From Venturia oleaginea (taxonomy: Eukaryota > Ascomycota > Dothideomycetes > Venturiales > Venturiaceae), in NCBI GenBank assembly GCA_013176395.1, contig JABMLP010000007.1, positions 744,001 through 808,000 on the forward strand: a stretch of DNA of 64,000 bases, given 5' to 3'. The position numbers and the translations under genes were made by a program. The notes under the pieces are model-generated. The model saw nothing but the letters and a program-made list of their open reading frames with translations, was not told the DNA's origin and made no database searches. Position 1 is the first letter of the stretch. The number at the start of each line of letters is the position of its first letter. This document shows, one piece after another, positions 45,367-57,103 of this stretch.

Positions 45367-46761
45367 TCATCTCAAATCCATAACAACCCTCCCCTGTATA
45401 ACCCCCCTCTTAATCTCCCCAAAGATATCTGTCAGATCCTCCAATTTCCTCAACTGATACTGCGTCTTGATCAACCCCCTCGCAGCAATCTCAAGACACT
45501 CCTTCGCATCAGCTCTATTCCCCACTTTATTCGCTAGAAATCACATTAGCATCGAAGCGAAGCGAAGCGAAACTCATCCCCATGGTACCACAATCTAAAG
45601 GTAAAGAAGAGACAGAGAATGAGTACATACCGAAAATGGTCAACTCGTTGGCAATCATCGGTCCAATCCTTGCACTACCAATGGGTGGATCCTCTCCCTC
45701 TGGAACACCAAGACAAGCAAGTTTGCCTCTGAATCCAAGCCAATTGGCAGCTTGTTCATAAGCCTTGGCACTACTAGAGCACTGAAGCACGATCCTCGCC
45801 CCTCCCCCCGTGATTTCCTTGATCTGCGTCTCCATCTCTTCTGCGGAAAACTTGGTGAAGTCGAGGAAGGCGTCGACGCCCAGCGAGGTACAGAGGGATT
45901 CCTTTGCACCCGAGTCTAGCGCAAGGACTTGCGCACCCAGGGCCTTGGCATATTGAACTGCGAGGTGACCTAGACCTCCACCACCACCACAAACAACAAC
46001 CCAATCACCAAATCTCACGCCCGCCCTCTTGAGGGCTGTATAAACAGTAATACCACCGCACATCAACGGGGCCGCCCCCGCAAGTAATTCTTCATTCTGA
46101 GAGATGGAATCGGGAATGGGCGTGACATATCTCGCGCTCGAACAGACATATTGCTGAAACGTTCCTGGTGAATAGTATCCAGAAATCTTTACAGTGGACT
46201 GAGTTAGACAAGTCGTCTCGCCGCCTTCGAGACAATTGGAACAGCTTAGGCAGGCATCGGCGAAGAATTTGACGCCGACGTGAGCGCCAATAACTGGAGT
46301 TGTGACGCCGGGTCCTTGAGCGATGACGCGGCCGACGCCTTCGTGGCCGCCTACTTGACCTGTTGACGAGTTGGGTGAGAGAGTGGTTGGTAAGGATGCC
46401 GCGTGGGGTGTATTGTACCTTTTGGTGCAGGAGCAGGGATACTTGTGACGTTATCGGTGCAAAAACCGTAGTCTGTATGACAGACTCCCGAGTATAGGAG
46501 GCGGATGAGGACTTCGCCTGGTCCAGGTTTCCGAACAGGTATTTCGACGACTTCGGAGCTTGGGCGTGGTGGATCTGAGTAGATTGCGGCTCGATTAACT
46601 AGCTTTGAGATGTCTAGATCAGTCATTTGGGGGGTAGGAGGTGAGGAAGTGTCATTGCTGGGCAAAAGGCGCGAGGATTTTCCGGGAGTAGCCATTGGAG
46701 TGAGCAGAGGAGTTTGGCTCGATTTGCAATTGCAGTTCGTCACATAGCGGGCTTTGTTCAT
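45367..46761 (-). CDS. Zinc-dependent alcohol dehydrogenase (MDR family)
   Basis: Exons 46761-46419, 46359-45631 and 45533-45367 give 412 residues; starting at the internal MTDLDISKL would give 367, nearer the family norm. The extra 45 residues (MNKARYVTNCNCKSSQ...) could be a mitochondrial presequence. The enzyme oxidises alcohols or reduces aldehydes with NAD(P). Catalytic zinc ligands are Cys in SGVCHTDYGF and His-Glu in GGHEGVGRV. Structural zinc uses the four Cys of DACLSCSNCLEGGETTC. The Rossmann motif is GGGGGLGHLAVQYAKALGA followed by LALD. The last intron contains GAAGC repeated about four times near 45553-45572. It resembles fungal Adh1-type enzymes. Confidence 0.9.
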
Positions 46762-47076
46762 ATAGAAGAAAAGTCCACCTCTGCGCCATTCGCCATTCCA
46801 CGTGGGTACAGATTGATGATAAGCTCGAAACTCAATTTGAAATGCCAGCGCTTAGCGATTATGACCAGTGATTGAGGGATTGTTCAGTGGATGGAAAAAG
46901 GTGGCGCCAGAGTCGGAGTTGTGCTAGGCACAGCTGACTTATTCCGTTAGTGTCAAAATGCGGGATTGGAGGCCGCAAGAGTCAGCCGCGACGGGTCGTC
47001 GTTCGGACTTCGGAGAATGAATCCCGTCGGAGATGATTGATATCATGGTCGTATGCTTGTGATCCCGTCTTGTTCG
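46762..47076. other. Intergenic
   Basis: Promoter of the dehydrogenase and 3' UTR of the permease gene. Nothing else seen. Confidence 0.5.
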
Positions 47077-48901
47077 TCAAATAGCGTACATGAATCTAGG
47101 GCTTCGATCTCCAAGCTCCTCAATTTCTCCATCACTCAGCCCCGACATCTTGTGATCCTCGTCTCCTCGTACGCGCTTGTTGTTGGCCTTCGCAAAGTAA
47201 ACTGACATAAGCCCATACAAAATACCAGCCATCGCGACCAGACCTAATGTCACAGCATGCCCGCGAATGTAGCGAGGTCCTTCGTTCGATGGGTAGAGCT
47301 GGTCAGATTAGTATGGGGACCAAGATTCCAAATGGGATGCGCGCAACTTCTTGTGCACTTACAAAAGGCGCCATGATGCCGGAACAATTTCCAATCGTCA
47401 GCTGTAATCCTGTAGCAGTGGTTCGCTTACCATATCGTGGATTGTTGTTTGGCAGCCAGGCCAACGGAATGCCGACACAAACGTAAAGACCCATGGCCAC
47501 AAGGAAACAGCCAGCATAATGAACGCCATTGCCACTATCGCTCAGGAGCAGAGCGTAGCCAATGACACTGACCAATGCTAAAGCGACAGTCGGAATGCCG
47601 CGCCTTTGGTAGCGGTCGGAAAACCATGCCGCAACAAGATACGTTATGGCCCCAAGTGCATAGCATGGGATGGTCAAAACTTGAACGATGCTTGAGGACC
47701 ACTTCGGATTGATTCCTTTAATGATGGTTGGTAGAAAGGTGCTGAAGCCGTAAAGCATTGTATCAGCTCCAAATTGAGCTGCACAAAACGCCCAAATTTT
47801 CCAATCTTTGAGGCCATGGTGGACATCTTCGATATGAAATTCCTGGGCAGATGCTGTCTGACCGAGCTCGCGACTTCTACGGGTAATCATTAGTTGTTTC
47901 TCTTCCGCAGTCAGGTAGTAGGCAGATTCGGGGGAGTCTGCCAGAAAGAACCAGGTTGCTATTCCGAGGAGGAATGTCGGTATGCCTATGGTCGTCAGTC
48001 ATCAACTTGGTGGTCCATTCCTGAGCTTGAGGTCACCTTCGAGAATCATGATCCACCTCCAGCCTGATTGTCCCCAACACCGTCCATATGTCCGATAGCG
48101 AAAGCAAGAAGTCCGCCGCAAGCACCTGCAATCGCGGCACTCACGAACAAGTAGCCTACTCTCAAGGCGAGTTCATTCTTGGTGTAGAACATGGTGAGGT
48201 ATATGGCCATTCCGGGAAAGAGCCCTGAACTATGTGTCAGAATCTGGCGAGATTGGGGATCTGAAAGATAACGCACCTCCCTCGAATAAGCCAAGGAGGA
48301 GACGACAGACAATAAGACCGGCATAGTTTTGGACGATACCGGTCAGGGTTGCTATCTGAGGCAGATATCAGCGAGTACATGTAGCAATTTGAGTCTTTGC
48401 TCACAATTCCCCAACAAGTGCAGAGTAGGGCTATCCATCGTGAAGGGCGAAACTTTTTCAAAACCAAGTTGGAAGGTAGCTCGCTGAGAATGTAGGTTAT
48501 GAATAGCAGCGACACTGCTATTTGGTACTGATTGCCCTCTAAACCAAGATCTGCTTCTAAGCCATACAAACTATACACTCGTTAGCAGAAACGCGATTGA
48601 TGATTTTTTTGTTGAATGAAGCCAGGTACCGAGCATTTCCAATATTGACTCTAGAACAGGGTAAGCTACTGTATTTCGAGTCAGTTCATAGTTTGCGCGC
48701 TTGCCTGTCCAGGAAGCTGAAGAGATACAGCAACATCACAATTGGAATGATGAATATGTCCAATTTGCGCACCAGTTTCGCTTCCGCATAGTGATCGATT
48801 GTCAATACTACTGGGTCCACCGAATTTTTGACGCGAAATGCTGCAACGCCACGATCAGATTTGCCATCCAGCTCGGCTTGCTCGTCCAGTTTGCTGCCCA
48901 T
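47077..48901 (-). pseudogene. MFS permease, anion:cation symporter (allantoate permease-like), with a one-base frameshift
   Basis: Seven exons: 48901-48705, 48650-48630 (21 nt), 48570-48405, 48355-48277, 48224-48037, 47985-47363 and 47298-47077. Together they would encode about 498 residues with 12 membrane spans, as in the Dal5/Tna1 family of nicotinate, allantoate and vitamin permeases. Landmarks: LDIFIIPIVMLLYLFSFLDR, VNIGNA on the microexon, LLLGLFEGGLFPGM, and the sixth-helix loop. Within exon 5 the frame breaks at about 48069-48077. GHMDGV is in one frame, while the family's G-x-SGWRWI-x-ILEG block is in another, so one base is missing in a GTTGGGGAC context. Total exon length is also one short of a multiple of three. 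Intron 1 has a GC donor (GCAAGC). It may be a real null allele or an assembly error. Confidence 0.85.
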
Positions 48902-49721
48902 GTTGAATCAGCTCTATAAAATCAAAGCAGCCTAATGGCTTAAGAATGTTAAGAAGTTGGTGAAGCAAGAAATTATCTGCCTGTTATCGCGTTGCTAAAT
49001 AGAAAACAGGGAAGCTTTCGTCCGATAGCGGATGATGGAGAAGTCTCCGAGATCAGCACTAAGGTGACGTTGGTGTGAAAACGGGCGAAGACGTGGGATA
49101 GAATCAACAATAATGGAGCTGTTGAGGGATGGAAGTCTTGGTGTTGAAAGGGAAGCGACATCAAGGTTATAGTGTGGAACCTACACAGTAGGACTAGTCT
49201 CATCACTTCATACCTGCCAAGAAATAACGTAGTTATATCTTCCAGTTACCATCGTTATCGATAAATGTCTGGTATGCTAGGAACTCATCGATAAATTACC
49301 ATCTGAACGCATAGTTGGCATTACCCACGGGTCAGAGCCAGCATGAATTGATGAGACCAATGTGGAACCATCCATTTCAGAGCTGATGAGCTGATTCGTA
49401 AGCATATTCAACGTGCGAGTCTTCTCGACATGGTGAATAGCAGAAAGCTCGTTTATATTGCTATATTGGTTGAAGAAGAGGTCGACGTGAGATTTTAACC
49501 GCCGGATTGGCTACAAGGTATCTCCTTAGCTACTAGGCACCTCCTTCGCTACTAGGCACCTCCTTCGCTACCAGTTTCCTCCTTAGCTACCAGGTACCTC
49601 CTTTGCTACTAGGTACCTCTTTAGCCACTAGGTAGCCCTGTTAGACAGCACCCACTACCGAACCTCCAATTCAAGCTCGCAAGTCTTTCTCCCCGGCGCA
49701 ATTGAATGACGACCACACTGT
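48902..49721. other. Intergenic with a 19-bp minisatellite
   Basis: No gene. The minisatellite at 49511-49643 is listed separately and ends about 80 bp before the next start codon. Confidence 0.5.
49511..49643. repeat. Seven-copy minisatellite, 19-bp unit
   Basis: The unit CTACTAGGCACCTCCTTCG is exact twice (49530-49548 and 49549-49567); the other copies differ by 2-6 bases and the last is the most degenerate. Copies abut with no spacer. Confidence 0.92.
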
Positions 49722-52700
49722 ATGCCCTCCAGAGCTTCGTTGTGCCGACACGTCGCGCGGTCCATCTATGCCAGCAACCTCTCTCCACTATGGATCACCG
49801 ACGAAGTCTTGAACAATGCCTTCAACCGCTTCCTCCGCGTGTCGCGCACGGCAAAACGATATGGGAGTAGTGTCCCCGGTCCAATGGAAGCACAGAGGAG
49901 GTTGGCGAAGAGGAGGATGGCAGGGCTTGCAACCATGGGTGGTCCGGCCGCATTCGACATTGGTGTTCTCTTCGGTAGCCGGCCTCCAACAAGAGATGAG
50001 CTCAATTGGCATGCTCCAGCAAACAAGGAGAACACGGAATATCCTCCAGGTATACATATACTTTGTAGACCACAGGACTGAATAATAGGCTGATGTTACT
50101 CAGAAATAGAGCCGCCGTCAACTGTGATAGAGACCTGGACCAGCATTTTGCATCGCCTGCAGATCCACCAGGCACAAAGAGCGCGGGAAGAGAAGGTTCA
50201 AAAATATCTTGCACAATCGAACGCATCAAAAGTTAGAATTAAAGGGCAATTACCTTTCCATACACGCCTGAAGAACCTACAAACATTGGTCGAAGCCAGG
50301 ACGCTTGCCCAAGAGGCTAGAGAATGTGGTTTGATGAATCCTGCGGAATACAGCCGACGTGCATACAAGCGATTGTTGGTGAACGGGGTGCCCGATACTA
50401 TGCTGCTTGAGTACTTGAAAGACCCGGTTCTCAACCTGCCACAAGTTCACAATGTGATGAAGTTCATTGCCGATTGTCGCGCCAAACGTTTGCACCTTAC
50501 GACCGATTTCTACACCACCCTATCTCAGCTATTGTCTCTAGGCATGGTACAATCCTCTGAATCGCTGAAAATTCTCGACGCGTTACCGAAACTTGACTTT
50601 GCAACGATTCAGAAAATCTGGAAAGGGATCAAGAAGTGCAGAGTGGTTCCAGATTGGTCCCTTTGTGCCCGAAAATTACTTCTTAGGCTCGACATCAATC
50701 TCATCACAGAAGGTTCTGGAGCCCTGAAGCTGGAGCTTTATCAGCACGCCTACCCAATGAGTTACTTTCGGACAGCGGGAGCGCCAGATCTTGTCCATCA
50801 ACTGGCTTATTGGGTGAAATACATCTATGATTCGTCTCCAAATAAAGTAAACGACATTGATCGAGCGACTCTCGTTGACATCATCGCATTGGTCGGACGA
50901 ATTAAGGGACAAAAACATTCTCTCATCGCCGCCACGGCTTGTCTTTTGCAGCGGAAGCCTGCAGATGATCTCGACCTTCCACAATGGCACTCGCTGATCA
51001 GTAGCTGGCTCACTCTGCTCCTGGACGCAAAATCCAGTGCAAGTGCACTGCCAGCGCGCGAGCGAGATCCACGACAGCTGGACCAATTCTTTGATATGAT
51101 TTCCGAGCACCTTACACCACGCGATTTGACCCCGTTCTTCGAGTCACAGTCTGCGGCCTACTCATCCAGTATTATCGCTCAAGCGTGGCTGCCTCGTTTA
51201 TATACGGCAACCTGGTCGGCAGCGGACAGTATTGCCATTCAACGCGATCTCAGGTTGATACCCAACACCGACTTGCGTTCGAGTGATTTTACCCGACCCA
51301 CCGACCACTTTGCGGACATCATTATCGCCCTCGCACGACGCGGGTTCGATTATGAAGCCCCAATGACGGCCATAGCCGATTTTTGCCACCGTCTCCACGG
51401 GATCGATGGTGTGTTTTGGCTCGTTAAGACTTGGAGGTACGCGCAACTGCGTATCATCCCTGAAGCACTCGGGGATATTCTGCGCACTCTTGCGCAGACC
51501 GATTCGTGGGCAGCATTGGTGCTATATACCAGAGCAAGACTCTGGATTGGCAGCAGTCCAGAACTTCTTTTCAAGCTCATCACGAACGGAGCTTCCGCAC
51601 ATAAGATTTTGGGCCTGTTGAATCACAAAGATCCCACAAACTCTGTGCCACTCCATCTTCGCGACCAACCGAAGAACACGTTGCATCATACTAGGAACAC
51701 ACTGTTACATGTCGTTGCAGATGCGTTTTCTCGGTCGTACAACATTCGCACATCTTCCGGACGGGAAAAATTCAAACCACTTCGCAATCGGCAGGTGTTT
51801 CGCAACGTATATCGCGCCTACCGATATCTTGTCACTCGACAATCACCAGTGCGACCGCTCATGGCTCGAGCTCTGGTCCGAGCTGCAATCATTCGACCTC
51901 TTGGGCAGTATGAATGGGTGAATACCGCTCGTGTCAAATTCATCCTGGATGTTGTTCGTCGTGTGGAGGGTGAAGAGGTGGCAGATGAACTAGATAGGAA
52001 GATATATCTATGGCGAGGAAAAGTGCATAGATTTCTCATGTCGAGGGGAGCGTATTTGCGAAGAAACGGAATCGATCCTCAACTGGAACGCGGTGTGAAA
52101 GATGAATGGCGGAGAAAGTCTCGAGAGGGACAGGCTTTGCGACGACGTCACGCCCCCCTCTCTACTCCTGTTGAAAAGGGGAGTGACGCTTTGAGCTTAC
52201 TGGCTGATGCTTTCAGCATATCGCCGCAATTCGATCTGCCGGTGGACGATACTTTGACCGTGGAAGATGGCGAGGCTTTTGTTTCCCCAAAGGCACTGAT
52301 CGAAGAAGGCCAAGCTTCTCACAGCCATACCCCCAGTTCAACGCGCATGAGTTCCCTTTCGATTTTTGAGGCCCTCTCATCCAATCCCGACCACGAAGAT
52401 GCTACGAAACCACTGGAAAAGACGAACGATGAACCAATCGGTGTGATGGCACAAGACCTGAGTGTTTCCCAACCCAGCGCTCTTACCACTCGCCGCTTTC
52501 CTTCCGCATACTCGACCGGTGCTCCGCGGGGCGGCATACGCGAGGAATTGAAACGATTTAGTCATTCGAAAGGTGGTTCGGTGCTGTATCAATTTTCTAG
52601 TAGATCTGAAGAGGCGAGCACTCATGACGATATTGGCTGCACTGGGCCACTTAAGCGCTTGATGACTACGAGAGGTGAATTGGCCGTGCAAGCGAGATAC

Positions 52701-52769
52701 AGGAGGAATAAAGATGGGGTCTTGGTCAAAGTGGAGAGACATTCGATGGGATATTCAGGGAAGATGTAG
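49722..52769 (+). CDS. Large uncharacterised protein, possibly mitochondrial
   Basis: Exon 1 is 49722-50049 and exon 2 is 50104-52769, giving 997 residues across a 54-nt intron (GTATAC donor, CAG acceptor, phase 1). The N-terminus (MPSRASLCRHVARSIYASN) is basic with no acids, like a mitochondrial presequence. The body is largely alpha-helical with recurrent motifs spaced like helical repeats (ILDALPKLDFATIQKIWKG, DILRTLAQTDSWAALVLYTRAR, LVRAAIIRPLGQYEW), so a PPR- or HAT-like RNA-binding protein is possible. I cannot name the family. The C-terminal 200 residues are Ser/Pro-rich and probably disordered. Its promoter lies beside the 19-bp minisatellite. Confidence 0.78.
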
Positions 52770-55219
52770 GTAGCGCTCAGTGAAGCTACTCTGCTAATGT
52801 CAATATGTGAATAGACATCATGTTGTGTCTACGCTTCTTGTTGCTGGTGTCTGCGCACGTGATTTGGATGACGTTGCAGGTTATAAATACCCCTTTGCGG
52901 ATCTGCTGTTGCAAGTGACAAGGACCCAGTTGCCATTGCTGCGGTTTTTATGTTATGTCGCGTTGGGCGGGATTATTGTGAAAAAGGTAGGGAAAAGACT
53001 TAGGAATAGAGAGATAGGATTTGGTGAGGCTTTTTTGGTTGAGCTTCGCGGGTATGATGGTGATTAGTATCGTCTTTGGTGAATGAGAATTATCTATCTC
53101 GTTATCTATCATCACCGTGGCTCATAATGGCCCAGACCTACAACTCTGCTTCTTTTCTATCGTCCTATGGCGTGGTATACGGTATTACGTCTTCTACCTT
53201 CATTTCTAGATTTGGAGGATAAGGCGCAGGCGCATCGTTTGTTAAATCTTGTGGTCTCGCGTCATGGGCCCTGTAAGAGGTTGTTTGGGATATTTATAAC
53301 TAAGATGAGGAGGCGAGGGATGACGGGCAGGGAAGTGGCTCTTAATCATTGGGTACTGATGGTGGTGTATATGGGTTTAAGTATCCTTCCAATCTCTCCC
53401 TTGCTGATCATAGATGCTGCGGATTACCACTTCTCATTATGCTGGCGGTATGGCTGTTCTTCGATTGCGTGAAAAAAGGAGTTATTCGACTTGGGGGAAA
53501 GGGCGTCCTGAGATAATCAGGCATTATTGGGGACCAATTTACGTCGAAGTACCTTCCGACCATCGGTATTTCAGTTTGGCTCTCTTTAGTACTACCCCAG
53601 TATCTGCGTAGAGGTGCGTGATATCATTGAATCCTTAAGAGTATTACCAGCAACATCATCAAACTGCACCTTATGTACTAAGCCTTCTTTCACCTTCTGT
53701 AGGACTTAGTTACGAAACATTCTTTCTCTTATTTCTTCAAGATAGGCTTTCACAGACGAAGGGCTATACAAAGTTAACTCGTTCTAAGATGTGTCGGCCG
53801 AGAGTTCTTCATCCAATAGCGGGGTCCGTTTTATCCGTTTCTTGGTCGGCACGATGAGCAGCTGTCACTCACTTGTTCCTCTCAGATACTATTCAATTCA
53901 CAATCAGAGGCGCTCATGCGACTTACCACCGGTCTAGTATAAGTTAATTCGAGATAATCATAGTGGATTAGCAAGTAGAAATTGGAGGAACTCCCAAAAT
54001 CGATGGCTGCGTTACACTTTCTTCACGTTTCCACCATCTCCGGCATGACCCAACAATTCTTTCCTCGTGCCCTTATAGCCTGGCCTGCCATTTTGATCAT
54101 ATCCTTACGTCTCTGCTAGACTTCCATGCCTCAGCCCAAGCGTCTCAATTCGAACGACGCATTCGCGAAAATCATGGATCTTTCCATGTTGCTTGTAAGT
54201 TCTGGGCATTAGCACCTCGAAAGTCGTCTTATATGTAGGGAATAAACGAGCACTATTGACACGATATCAACGAGGGATAGTTATTTGGCGTGTGTAACGG
54301 TTGAATGAGGCGTGGCCTATGACTTGCTTAATAATATTAATCAATTGCCAAGGGTGAATTGCTACATACGGCCATAGAATCAAGAGAACTCGAGTCCCCG
54401 TCCGCTCACTCACAGATAAGCTTGATATCGGTGAATTAGTAGTTGGGTGGGTGATCACCGGCGAATCCTCGCTGTCGTATATTCCACTTTCTTTTTGTCT
54501 TCAATTCAGGAGCTATATCGCTGGGATGTGTGCTTCTAGGCTCTTCTCAATTTCATAGACTTTGCTTATCACCTTTAATCAACAAGGGTTTCATTTCCAT
54601 AAAACCGATCAATTATTAGCTATTTGCTTTTTTTGATCTTGCATTGAAGATAGATGTCGAATCTAGACCTAGAGACTATGTTGGGAGATATATCTTTGGT
54701 GGATGTTTGTAGATTTGATAATCGTTGGAAGCTATCTCCCAGAAAAGAAATAGGTTTTTGTAGTTTCAGGGTCGAAGCAGGGTTTCACAACCCCACTCTT
54801 CTATCTAGTCCTTTGGTGCCTCTGATTTGTGTTTCGTGTTTCGCGTATCACGCACTAAATTCACTTATACCCTCTCAGATAAGGTTCAACCATCTCAAAA
54901 CCACGTGCGAATAATTAGGGTCTATGAATAATCAAACGCAAGTGCGAACTCTGATCCTGAGTCGCGCGGTGGTAGGTATGTCTCAGTTGGCCAAGAAGGG
55001 GATCCGGGAATCATTTATATTCTCTATTCTTTGAGGGATACTATATACATCACACACATCTACTAAGACACGAGGAGGGCCTCCGAAGAACGATGGAAGC
55101 AGGTATGTACGGTATAAGACAGCTGGAATCCTCGTGGAATATCAATCCTCACCCAACGACTCTCACTCTCACCTCTTCCATCTCCAATCCCACTCCGACG
55201 CCCAAAACCAACCAACAAA
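52770..55219. other. 2.4-kb region without a recognisable gene
   Basis: Short frames at 52807-53067 and 53167-53472 on the plus strand have hydrophobic stretches but no known domain, and the region is stop-rich. No repeats or RNA genes were seen. The last about 200 bases are the leader of the HsbA gene, pyrimidine-rich near 55150-55200. Confidence 0.45.
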
Positions 55220-55924
55220 ATGCAGTTCAAGACCCTCTTTACCCTCAGCCTCGCCAGCCTCGCCATGGCCGCCGAACAAGCCACCATGGACGGCCCAGCA
55301 ATGAAGGCCTTCTTCGGCACCCTCCAAGGCCAAATCACAAACATCCACAAAGTCATCACAGACATGACCGAAGCAAACGTAGAAACTCAAGGCCCCCTCC
55401 TAGTCAGCTCCATGAAAACCCTAAACGAAGCCATGGTCTCCGGCGCCAACAAGGTCAAATCCTCAAAGGCCCTCGGCGTCTTCGAACTCAGCGGCTTGGC
55501 CGCCAGCGCGCAGCCACTCATCCCAGCGGCCATGAACCTGATTCATGATGCAATTTCCAAGAGGACTATTATGGTCAAGGGGAACCAAATCGATGCTGTG
55601 GCTGTTGAAATGAAGAAGGAGCAGAAGAGTTTTTTGGCTATTGCTGAGGCGTTGGGGGGACAGATGCCTGCTTCTATTGCTGCTCAGATGCCCAAGTTTC
55701 CTGGGGGTGTGTCGGTACCGGCTGGGCTTGGTAACGTGGATGTGAACAAGTTTGTTGATTTGATGTTTGATGTCGGTATTGCTGTTTTCAAGGGGGAGGA
55801 TGCGAAGATTGATGTTTCTGGGTCTAAGATTTGGCCTTTGGCTGATAAGGGTGGGAAGAAGCCGGCGCAGCCGAAGCCGAAGATGGAGGAGCCGGAGGAA
55901 AGAGGTGTCAAGTTCTTTGCTTAG
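55220..55924 (+). CDS. Secreted HsbA (hydrophobic surface binding protein A) family protein
   Basis: A single exon of 234 residues. A signal peptide (MQFKTLFTLSLASLAMA, cleavage before AEQ) is followed by the HsbA helical domain (FFGTLQGQITNIHKVITDM, LNEAMVSGANKVKSS, then LIPAAMNLIHDAISKRTIMV). HsbA proteins bind hydrophobic surfaces and recruit cutinase or polyesterase (shown in Aspergillus oryzae); relatives are cell-wall antigens. The C-terminal 60 residues are a Lys/Pro/Glu-rich extension (KPAQPKPKMEEPEE) beyond the usual domain. There are no cysteines and no GPI-signal hydrophobic end. Codons change abruptly from C-ending to G/T-ending near 55545. Confidence 0.9.
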   Translation: MQFKTLFTLSLASLAMAAEQATMDGPAMKAFFGTLQGQITNIHKVITDMTEANVETQGPLLVSSMKTLNEAMVSGANKVKSSKALGVFELSGLAASAQPLIPAAMNLIHDAISKRTIMVKGNQIDAVAVEMKKEQKSFLAIAEALGGQMPASIAAQMPKFPGGVSVPAGLGNVDVNKFVDLMFDVGIAVFKGEDAKIDVSGSKIWPLADKGGKKPAQPKPKMEEPEERGVKFFA

Positions 55925-57103
55925 CTGGTGAAGATGGTAACTGAAGGCTGTTGATTCCATTGGGATGTATCCTGACAGAAAAATTTACATTTCCCTATGT
56001 TGGTCAGCTACACTTGCGCCGGGTTCGTTAGCCCTGCTGTTCTGCTGTCATGTCACTTCTTCCATTCTTGAATCCCATAAGGATTCCAAAACTCCTACCG
56101 CGCGCACACTACTAGTACGGTGATCTAAAAAGGCATCGCCAGCCGCTGCCTCAGTCGGCCCTGAAGACCTTAGGGAAGTAGAGTAGTCGAGCGTTGAGAC
56201 CAAAGTGAGACCACACCCAGACCATCACGCCTCAAGGACTCTATTGATCATTAACATCGCAGCCTTCTCAGTATTCGCGCTTATATCCGCATCATTAACA
56301 ACCTTAACCTCCATCAAAACCCAGCACCAAACTCAAAAACAGTAGATAGAAGCCCAAAGTCGTCCACGACACAAACTAACAGGCCATCCGCCCAATCCGA
56401 TGCATCACTCACGGTTAGATAGGTGGCAAGCTAAAAAATGGAATCTTTAAGGTAGGGTAGGGCAAGAATCGTCCACTCGTCCTTCGCCAAGAGCGTAGGG
56501 CAGATGGTATACCAAAGCACCCTTCTTTTTCCAGCGATGTCTCTTTCAAGGAGTTTCGGATGGAGAGTGGAGGATTTGATGGATGGTGAGGAGTGCGATG
56601 GGTCGTTTGTCGTAGTCGTAGTCGTTGGAAGAAGTTGGAGCCCTATGTCGATCGCTGCCCGATTGGAAATTTTCTAGGGGGTGGGTGATGTTCCGGAAAT
56701 TGTTCTTAGACATCTACTCTTAAGAAAAGAAAATAGCAGGGATTTATCGATCTTCACTACAAGGTTAACAAACAAGAATTCCATCATAGTCCCTAGCTTT
56801 ATCAAATTGTGGAGTTGATTTAGTATTTGAGGAGGCAATGTCTTCACAAAAGGAGACACCTTTCCACAAGGATAAAGCAATGAACAAGAGGATTAATTCA
56901 TTTTTTGTTTCGGAAGCGATGAACTTTTGGTATTCTCTACTTTTCTTGTTTCAATTTGGGAATGAATATCGTCTAGCCCATCCTGATTATTGTCTACATG
57001 ACCAATCTCAGGGCCAGAATTGACTCGACACAATAACATCGATTTGTTCCAAACGTTTTACTCAGCCAACTCAAACCACCTTTTTCTTCACGATTAGACA
57101 TTT
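55925..57103. other. Intergenic between convergent genes
   Basis: 3' UTRs of the HsbA and chitinase genes. No gene recognised. Confidence 0.5.

Noticed and set aside
33125..46761. Secondary-metabolite cluster (reductase, dehydrogenase, dioxygenase, MBL hydrolase)
   Set aside because: There is no backbone synthase, and these genes are separated by APC2, F-box, Sm D1 and EFM5.
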